Positions 14,909 to 21,324 of a DNA stretch of 24,171 nt are shown here, one piece after another (the first letter of the stretch is position 1; every line of letters starts with the position of its first letter). Source of the stretch: Candidatus Colimorpha enterica (GTDB lineage Bacteria; Bacillota; Clostridia; Oscillospirales; CAG-272); assembly GCA_000433515.1 (NCBI GenBank), contig FR891210.1, positions 660 through 24,830 on the forward strand, given 5' to 3'. The notes under the pieces were generated by a model. It had not been told where the DNA came from. It saw only the letters and a list, made by a program, of their open reading frames with translations, and did no database searches. The translations under genes were made by a program, and so were the position numbers.

Positions 14909-15209
14909 TTTTCATATCCTCCCTTATAATATCCAGAACAAAAATATCGTCCATGAACTGGTGCAGGTCTTTTTTGTGGTTTGCGTAAGCAGATCGTGCG
15001 CTTTGGTCCCGTTCGGCTCGCTTGAAGTAATATTCCTGATAATCGGCAACCTCGTAGCCGATAAATTCAATACGCTCAAAGTAGCGTTCTGAAAGCAGCA
15101 CAACCTGTTCTTCTAGCGTACCGAGCTTTATTGCCATATTCAAGTTCTGCAGAGAGATTGTGTTGTTCACAAAATCTTCCGCAAAGGAGAAATAAGAATC
15201 ATCGGCACG
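14871..15209 (-). pseudogene. C-terminal fragment of DUF3990 protein
   Basis: Minus-strand reading from 15209 gives RADDSYFSFAEDFVNNTISL, then GTLEEQVVLLSERYFERIEF and GYEVADYQEYYFKRAERD, which fit the C-terminal half of DUF3990. I recall DUF3990 being placed in the ADP-ribosyltransferase-like toxin group, with the SYFSFA block conserved. The N-terminal half is absent because the frame meets unrelated sequence at about 15209. Its 3' end overlaps the XRE gene by 38 bases, the arrangement expected for a coupled toxin-regulator pair. An ATG at 15170 could start a 99-residue remnant. Confidence 0.65.
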
Positions 15210-15345
15210 ATATGCGTCTGTTTTCGGAAAAGGAGAGCGGTACCAATATTATATCTTCTCAAAAGGCGGGTTTACGGACGGATTGACCAAACAGGCAAGA
15301 GAAGATAATGTAAGACTGTTGACGCTGGAAGATATATATAAATGA
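15210..15345 (+). pseudogene. C-terminal tail of another AAA ATPase
   Basis: One plus-strand frame reads RYASVFGKGERYQYYIFSKG, then GFTDGLTKQAREDNVRLLTL and DIYK before TGA. This matches the end of the DUF234/ATPase_2-type AAA proteins (usually YYxLFSKSGFTxxL ... VxLxxLxDLY). Upstream of 15210 the frame runs into the DUF3990 remnant on the opposite strand, so only the tail is left. It differs from the DUF4143 protein at 12807. Confidence 0.55.
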
Positions 15346-15401
15346 ATTGTCACGAGTACGGGGTCAAATAATTAATGGACTGATTGCATCGGATATTGAA
15401 G

Positions 15402-15440
15402 AATCACTCCATGGTGTATACCTCGGAGTGATTTTGTTTT
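15402..15440 (+). terminator. Rho-independent terminator
   Basis: AATCACTCC (15402-15410) pairs with GGAGTGATT (15425-15433), a 9-bp stem with a 14-nt loop, followed by TTGTTTT. It closes the transcript that contained the AAA ATPase tail. Confidence 0.7.
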
Positions 15441-15572
15441 ACGTCTGTTTGAGTAATTCTAATGACATGGCATTCCAAGTCGAAAAACGGCTTCTGACTT
15501 GTTATCACCTCTTGCATAGAACATTTTGTTGTTATTTGAAACAAAAATATACGATTATATTATATTTTTATG

Positions 15573-15600
15573 TTGACAAAGTAATTTCGCGTGGTATAAT
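15573..15600 (+). promoter_or_regulatory. Near-consensus sigma-A promoter of the ligase/carrier-protein unit
   Basis: TTGACA and TATAAT are both perfect, 16 bases apart. Transcription would begin about 30 bases before the GGGAGG ribosome site of the frame at 15637. Such a strong promoter on a unit with an interrupted first gene is notable. Confidence 0.85.
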
Positions 15601-15636
15601 GTAATCAGTTAAGATTGGAAAGGGAGGATAATTAAT

Positions 15637-17211
15637 ATGATGCAGTATAATGAATCCGCAAGTGTAAAGCGTTGTTCTCGACATTATTTTGCCTCTTTAT
15701 GTTCATCACATTTTGACGGGCTTCCTCCCTCGCCGTATAATTCTTCAGGGCATGGTTATGTCTTTATTGACTACCACATACAGAACAATATTTTTTTGAT
15801 TGATATCAGCGTCAAGCACCTTGGATAAGTGTTGCTTTGCGTTGATTTTGTTTTATACGGATAAGCAGATATGTCGAGAGTTGCACTGATCGGAAGAAAC
15901 AGTTTAGAATACATCTCACTCCTGATAGAAATATGGAACAGCGGGAATTGCGCAGTTTTAATTGATTGTCAGACTCCGTATAACGCAGCTGCTGAAATGA
16001 TGAGAGAAGCAGGAGTTAAAAAGTGTTATTTGCAAACAAGCTTATGGGATGCTAATGTTGTAAATGAATTTTGTGATATTGAATTCATTTGTTTTGATGT
16101 GGATAATACAGCGATTTTCGTTATTCCTGATTGCTTGTATAATAAATTCGTTCCGAATTACAGCAAAGCGGAAGCGGTTATAATATATAGCTCTGGAACA
16201 ACCGGAAAATCCAAGGGTATAGTCTTGTCTCATTTCGCTATAAACACTAATGCTGATGCTGTAATTAAGTATATAACTTCGTCAGCAGATAATGAATGCA
16301 TTTATACGATACGACACCTTTCGCATTCATCGACATTGACATGTGAATTACTGGTTGCATTGAAATCACATATGAAGATGATTGTTGCAGCATCGACTCC
16401 TGTCCCAAGATTGGTTTTTTCTGCAATATCAAAATATCATGTAACCATATTGTGTGTCAATCCCACCATTCTGTCGCTGCTTTGTGACGAGCTGGTAAGA
16501 AGATCATACACAATTTCATCGATCAGAAAAATCTATGTCAGTGGGGCTGTTTTGAGTGACGCTACATATGAAAAAGCCAAATTTGCATTTGCTGGTGTTT
16601 CGATTTTTAATGCATATGGTTTGTCCGAAGCCGGACCTCGCGTTGCTGTACAGGGACCGGAGAATTGTAATTGCAATTCTGCCAGAAAGCCCATTTGTGG
16701 CGTAAAAGTTGTAATTGTGAACGAAAGAGGCATGACGGTTACAGATGGAGAGCGTGGTGTTGTTCACGTAAAAACTCCAAGTTTGTTTTCCGGATATGTC
16801 ATGGGAAAAGAAAAGTATGTATCTCTATATCAATGATGGTTGAACACGGGTGATATCGGATTTTGGGATAAACTTGGCGAATTGCATGTGGTGGGGCGTG
16901 TGGATGATGTAATCATCTGCGATGCTCACAAAATCTATCCGACTGATGTGGAAAAAATGATTTTGGAGGATCCCTCCATATCTGATTGCGTTGTAAGTCA
17001 GTGCACTGTGAATGGTATAGAAATGATTGGGTGCCTGTATATAAGCGATAAAGATTGTGCAATCGGGATTGTCCGTCGCATAAAAGATAGACTTGCCCAA
17101 TACGAAATTCCAAAAAGGTATTTGAAGACGGAAGCAATTCCGCACAATAACCGAGGTAAGGTTGACCGAAAAGCGGTATCAGAGATTTTATCCATTGGAA
17201 TGAAAAAATAA
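15637..17211 (+). pseudogene. Adenylate-forming acyl/aminoacyl ligase with three in-frame stops
   Basis: One frame covers 524 codons, the normal size for a class I adenylate-forming enzyme. It starts at an ATG with AAGGGAGG. Motifs in order are an N-terminal NNIFLID segment, RVALIGRNSLEYISLL, core A3 YSSGTTGKSKG (about 16186), A5 NAYGLSEAGP, A7 NTGDIGFWD, A8 GRVDDVI, and A10 NNRGKVDRKAV with the catalytic Lys near 17158. TAA at 15826, TAA at 15862 and TGA at 16834 interrupt it, all in frame. The third falls where Gly is expected in the GW-x-x-TGD block. The pieces 15871-16836 and 16840-17211 could be separate polypeptides only if reinitiation occurs. The enzyme would activate an acid as an adenylate and load it on the carrier protein encoded 15 bases downstream. 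Confidence 0.8.
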
Positions 17212-17226
17212 GGAAGGAAGCTGACG

Positions 17227-17514
17227 ATGGAAAAGAACGAAATCAAGGCGAAAATTATTGGAATTATGAGTAATCTATTTCAGAATTCTGACGTTGATAC
17301 GGATGTGCTTAAGTACGTAGACTTAATCGATGATCTTGGCATGGATTCTGTTAATTTTATCTCACTTATTATTGAACTCGAAGCTGAATTTGATATTCAA
17401 ATTCAGGATGATCAGCTTCTTATGGATAAGTTCCGCGAATACTCATCAATTTATTCTATCGTTGAGGAATTGTTAATGTCGAAAGAAAAGGAGGTCAGTG
17501 TTTGTAAGCAATAA
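17227..17514 (+). CDS. Acyl/peptidyl carrier protein
   Basis: This intact 95-residue protein has a GGAAGGAAG site upstream. It is acidic and four-helix-like, with the phosphopantetheine site in DLGMDSVNFISL (Ser41) and a downstream ELEAEFDIQIQDD helix typical of carrier proteins. The C-terminus has an extra Lys-rich tail (SKEKEVSVCKQ). It would be modified by a phosphopantetheinyl transferase encoded elsewhere and would carry the acyl group supplied by the adjoining ligase. A discrete carrier next to a discrete ligase is typical of small NRPS-like or BtrI-like pathways rather than of fatty-acid synthesis. Confidence 0.88.
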   Translation: MEKNEIKAKIIGIMSNLFQNSDVDTDVLKYVDLIDDLGMDSVNFISLIIELEAEFDIQIQDDQLLMDKFREYSSIYSIVEELLMSKEKEVSVCKQ

Positions 17515-17814
17515 GGAGAAACTTGTTCGGAGCTCAAATATGTATCGGATATTTTAATCAATATGTTTTTTGAGTTCAGGGATTAATACAGACTAATTAG
17601 ATACAGCTGACTTGATTAATAATCTCAAATGGATTCAGTTCCTTTGTTTCAAACGTAATTGCAATATAAACCACATTTGATATTACAATTCCAGGAGAGG
17701 CGTTTTATATTCAAAGAGTCAAAAGTCGCGGTGAAATTTTTTTACTTAGTTGATTTATTGGTATGGAGCCAACAGCAGATATTTAATCACGATAATTGGT
17801 ATAGGAGGCTGCTT
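17515..17814 (+). other. Spacer, probably a decayed third gene of the ligase/carrier unit
   Basis: A GTG at 17498, three bases after AAGGAGG and overlapping the carrier-protein gene, opens FVSNKEKLVRSSNMYRIF and stops at 17555. The same frame continues with protein-like text (LDTADLINNLKWIQFL) broken by several stops. This may be a decayed enzyme gene that once used the carrier protein, but I cannot identify it. The end of the spacer carries the ribosome site for the gene at 17815. Confidence 0.3.
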
Positions 17815-18472
17815 ATGGACACCAAAACCGCAAACCAATTCTTTTTTGAGAAAAAGGCATTCAAGGTATTACGTTACGTTTCCTTCGCTATGGTCGGCTT
17901 CGGAATTTTCTCCTGCATTTTTCTGTGGTCGGGCTTTGAGATCGGAATGCCGTTTCTTGTCGTCGGGCTGATCCTTCTGGGCGTCCTGTCGGTGAAGACC
18001 GTGAAGGGCAGGGACTTTGAAGAGTGGGTAAATAAGCTTCTCTCCGCCGAGGCAGAGGCTCTGGAGGAACGGATGGCATCGGAGGAGGACAGAAACGGAA
18101 CGACCGTCACCTCGTGCAGGTTCGTGACGGATGATTCCCTCCCGGTAAAAAAGGCGGGTAGCACCGTTGTCTCGCCCCGCGCCGTAATAACCGTGCTGTA
18201 CTGCAGCCGGAAAACAAACCGGCTCAGCGTTCTAATATCAGAAAACGACCTTCTTACCGGAGAGAAAAAATCTGCGGATATATCCGATATCCGGTGCTCT
18301 TTCCGATTTCTCCGTCAGAACCGAGGAGCAAAGCTATGACAAGGGAGGTCTGTCGGTAAAGCAGCTGAAATGCACCCTGACCGCTCCCGACGGAACCTTT
18401 GAGCTACTGCTGAACAACGACCTCACAACGCAGAAGCTTTTCGACGAATGTTTCGCCGGCAAATCCACTTAA
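17815..18472 (+). pseudogene. Two-helix membrane protein with a frameshift near 18290
   Basis: An AGGAGG site precedes the ATG at 17815. The protein reads MDTKTANQFFFEKKAFKVLR, then two transmembrane helices (YVSFAMVGFGIFSCIFLW and FLVVGLILLGVLSV) and a cytoplasmic domain. At ISDIR (about 18294) the frame goes wrong and stops at 18339. The +1 frame continues as SDFSVRTEEQSYDKGGLSVK, QLKCTLTAPDGTFELLL and ends at TAA 18470. A frame change of one base between about 18288 and 18298 restores a protein of about 218 residues. Function unknown. It is GC-richer than the ligase and carrier genes and may not belong to them. Confidence 0.65.
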
Positions 18473-18583
18473 TCGGTAGTTGTCATTGGTGTAAAGTATT
18501 ATGTACGATGGTAATCAACTAATACTTCAAACACGTAATTCCCAAATCCATCATATAAGATATATGCATAATCAAATCCCCAC

Positions 18584-18663
18584 TTCCGCCGTGACGTTAT
18601 ATGGCGGAAATTGAGACAGAAAAAAACTATTCATAATTCGACGCATCGCATTTCTGCGATGCG
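18584..18663 (+). other. Two hairpins in the leader of the BtrH-like gene
   Basis: TTCCGCC (18584-18590) pairs with GGCGGAA (18603-18609). CGCATCGCA (18642-18650) pairs with TGCGATGCG (18655-18663), a 9-bp stem with a 4-nt loop. Neither is followed by a T-run. The second ends 11 bases before the AAAGGAG ribosome site, so it might influence translation. No good promoter is visible in 18473-18686. Confidence 0.4.
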
Positions 18664-18686
18664 CCGGACCGAAAGGAGAAGAACCG

Positions 18687-20894
18687 ATGATTCTGCCGAT
18701 GTATACAAGCCCGGATGCCCGCTTCAGCTTTCACTTGCAAGCCATCCTGAGACCGCAGTTGTTCGGATGGTTTTATACACATTTTATCGATTTCTGTATG
18801 AGTAACGAAGGTCAGATCTTTTATTATGACGATCAGACCGACGAGTCATACAGAAAATTTTTTTGTTCGAGAATTGTGAATAACTATCGGGAGATCCTTG
18901 CTGACAGCGAATACTGCTCGCTTATGAAGTCCCGCCTGGACAAGGGCTATTATCATTTCGTGTGGGTGGACAAGTTCTATGTGCCCGGATCCGATGAGTA
19001 TGAGAAATATCATTTCGTTCATCCGGTCATGCTGTACGGATACGAAGGAGAGGATTTTGTTATTCTCAATTTTTCCGGTGAGCGCGGTAACATTCACTGC
19101 AGAGTTCCACAGAAAGCACTGATGGACGGGATAGCTAATGTGTTCCCGGAAAATCCCGATGCACCTTACACTTTTGTTACCGAAACGGTTACCTGCTTCA
19201 GATTGAGCGAGCTTGTTCAGATACCGTACAACATAACGGAACTGACTGATCAGCTCAGAGCGTATCTCGGCATTCCCTACCCCGACAGAGTTGTTTCAAT
19301 GTCTCACGCATTCGGTCATGTTCACGGGATAAGCTGCTATGACTATATCCTCTCACGCCTTAAAGAAGGCAAAAAGATAACATTCAAAGCGCTTTACGAT
19401 CTTGAGTACCATAAGGAACATCTTATCGGATGCTTTGAATATCTTCAGAAATACTATGAAATTTCAGAGCAGTCCGGGGAAGCTGTTGAAGGGCTGAAAA
19501 AAGTGCTGGGACTGTTGGAAAGATCACGGCTTCTCTGCATGAAACACAATATGCGTGACGGACATTATATAGCTTCGTTTTCGGATAATTCAGACTTCAT
19601 AAATACATTTGTACAGAGCATCACCGAGGCAAAAAGAACAGAGTATATCTGCCTGATCACACTTTACAATGACCTTGTCGGCAGGAATCTGCGCAGGCTC
19701 GGTCACGATCCTGAATTCCCGATTCCGGAAGATACATATACGGTCGAAAAAAATGGCGGTACACTTACGGCACGATTTGATACACCGGAGTATATCTTTT
19801 CTGCAGATATTATATCCGGATCCGGAAGCAACGGCTCTTTTGCCGGGACAATTACGGTAAACGGGGATATCATTATACCGGTGCTGCCCGACATTCATAC
19901 CGTTGCTCCGGGTGTTATGCGGGTGCATATATGCCGGGACGTTTCCGTGCTGTCTTATGCGCATCCCGGTGACCGCGATATATCATTCAGGCTGTATGCT
20001 CCGGATGCAGGGCGAAGATGGGATTTCAGAGAACGGGTAATGCCCGACTGGAGGTGGAATATATTGTTCAGAAATCTTTCAATGGAGAACGGACTTGTCT
20101 GCGATACATTCGGAAACGATCCTGCGCTTGTCTGTGACAGAGTCTGCGTTGATGCGGACAAAGCCGGTATCCTTCGCATATCAATGAAAACCGAGGGGGA
20201 GGCGGAAGTCGGGCAGGTGTTTTTCACCACCTCAGAGGACAGAACAACTGATGCCGCCAAAAGTATTTCTTTTGCTCTTGCACCGTATGACGGGATCGTT
20301 GAGTATATTCTTGATTTCACCGGCAACCGGCTGTGGAAGGGCGTAATAGAAACACTCCGGATAGACCCGACAGGGCGGGATATGACGTCGGAACAAAGCC
20401 ACGTTGAAATATCCGGGGTTGTACTGAGCTCCGGGCTGCCGGAATATGACAGCATAAAACAGTTCTGCCGGAGCCAGTGCGTGAACGGGTGGATGTACTG
20501 TTATAAGACAAACGCCGGAAATATCCGCGAAATGGTGTGGAACCCTGAAAAGAGCCGCTGGAATCATCCGAGGCTTGCGGATGTATATATCGACAGAGAA
20601 TCCTGCTCTTCTGCCCGCGAGATGCAAAGCGTCCGCAGATGGATCTGCCCTGCTTCGGGTAAATATGAGCTTGTATTTTCCTGCGCCCCTGAAAATGAAG
20701 CTGCTTCATGTTGTGCTGTTCTTTCAATTAACCGTGGAAACGTGCTGGAAGTTATAAAGCAGTTTTCCGCTTCCGATACGGACAACTCATTCTGCGGTGA
20801 CGTTATCCTGTCCGGAAACGATACTGTCGATGTTTCGGTTACGGGAAACGGTGCGTTTCGGATAAACGTGACAGTCAGAAAACTGAGGGGATAA
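18687..20894 (+). CDS. BtrH-like N-terminal domain fused to beta-sandwich modules
   Basis: This intact 735-residue protein starts MILPMYTSPDARFSFHLQAI, with AAAGGAG upstream. Residues about 85-300 resemble proteins with a butirosin BtrH-type N-terminal domain found in peptide/NRPS clusters: VWVDKFYVPGSDEYEKYHFV, HPVMLYGYEGEDFVILNF, then HGISCYDYILSRL and a helical ALYDLEYHKEHLIGCFEYLQ region. BtrH moves an acyl group from the carrier protein BtrI to an aminoglycoside. Residues about 380-735 look like two or three beta-sandwich/carbohydrate-binding-like modules (GVIETLRIDPTGRD; NGWMYCYKTN; RRWICPASGKYELVF). There is no signal peptide or membrane helix, so it should act in the cytoplasm. The combination is unusual, and the enzymatic role is inferred. 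Confidence 0.65.
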   Translation: MILPMYTSPDARFSFHLQAILRPQLFGWFYTHFIDFCMSNEGQIFYYDDQTDESYRKFFCSRIVNNYREILADSEYCSLMKSRLDKGYYHFVWVDKFYVPGSDEYEKYHFVHPVMLYGYEGEDFVILNFSGERGNIHCRVPQKALMDGIANVFPENPDAPYTFVTETVTCFRLSELVQIPYNITELTDQLRAYLGIPYPDRVVSMSHAFGHVHGISCYDYILSRLKEGKKITFKALYDLEYHKEHLIGCFEYLQKYYEISEQSGEAVEGLKKVLGLLERSRLLCMKHNMRDGHYIASFSDNSDFINTFVQSITEAKRTEYICLITLYNDLVGRNLRRLGHDPEFPIPEDTYTVEKNGGTLTARFDTPEYIFSADIISGSGSNGSFAGTITVNGDIIIPVLPDIHTVAPGVMRVHICRDVSVLSYAHPGDRDISFRLYAPDAGRRWDFRERVMPDWRWNILFRNLSMENGLVCDTFGNDPALVCDRVCVDADKAGILRISMKTEGEAEVGQVFFTTSEDRTTDAAKSISFALAPYDGIVEYILDFTGNRLWKGVIETLRIDPTGRDMTSEQSHVEISGVVLSSGLPEYDSIKQFCRSQCVNGWMYCYKTNAGNIREMVWNPEKSRWNHPRLADVYIDRESCSSAREMQSVRRWICPASGKYELVFSCAPENEAASCCAVLSINRGNVLEVIKQFSASDTDNSFCGDVILSGNDTVDVSVTGNGAFRINVTVRKLRG

Positions 20895-21324
20895 CTATGC
20901 AGTGAGGACGCAAGGGTCGGTGTATTTACAGATTCTCTTTCACGGCTCATTCTGCCGAAAAAACATCACAAAACAGAATATAGCCAGATATCCTTCCACA
21001 TCGCGTAATCTGTACATTGAAGCGTCGAAAACGTGTGAAACAGCAAAAACAAGGCTGCTTTTTGTGCCCGGCTTGACAGGAAATATTTTCTGTGATATAA
21101 TATTCATATAAACATAACATCTGCCAAAGAAACCGCTGATTAATTTGACAGGTACATTTTCGACACATATTTTTCTGTCTGCTTCCGGTCGAAAAAGCCG
21201 CTGTACGTCAAGCACAGCCGGTGTCTTTCTCCGCCGCAAACAAAAAAGTTCGCACTGGATCTGCACTATCTTATTTAATCATTGCTTTCCGAAAAGCAGA
21301 AATTCAAAATCATAGGAATAAAAA
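20895..21324 (+). other. Spacer and long leader before the RHS protein gene
   Basis: No gene is supported; a 69-codon frame here lacks a ribosome site. The promoter at 21073-21101 implies a leader of about 215 nt. The leader contains GCTGT/ACAGC pairing near 21192-21216 and a small hairpin TGCTTT/AAAGCA (21283-21298) shortly before the AGGA ribosome site. I cannot match it to a known riboswitch. Confidence 0.4.
21073..21101 (+). promoter_or_regulatory. Consensus sigma-A promoter of the RHS/DNRLRE gene
   Basis: TTGACA (21073-21078) and TATAAT (21096-21101) are perfect and 17 bases apart. Transcription would start near 21108. Confidence 0.88.

Larger units (their letters stand above)
15346..15636 (+). 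other. Spacer with terminator and promoter
   Basis: No gene is supported here. It holds a terminator at 15402-15440, an AT-rich stretch, and a near-consensus promoter at 15573-15600. From here to about 17700 the DNA is visibly richer in A/T than its neighbours, which suggests separate acquisition. Confidence 0.5.

Noticed and set aside
16834..16836. TGA read as glycine (altered genetic code)
   Set aside because: Glycine would fit this site, but several intact genes here end at TGA and other interrupted genes carry TAA and TAG.
20902..21111. Small plus-strand frame after the BtrH-like gene
   Set aside because: It has no ribosome site and runs over the promoter of the RHS gene; composition is not protein-like.
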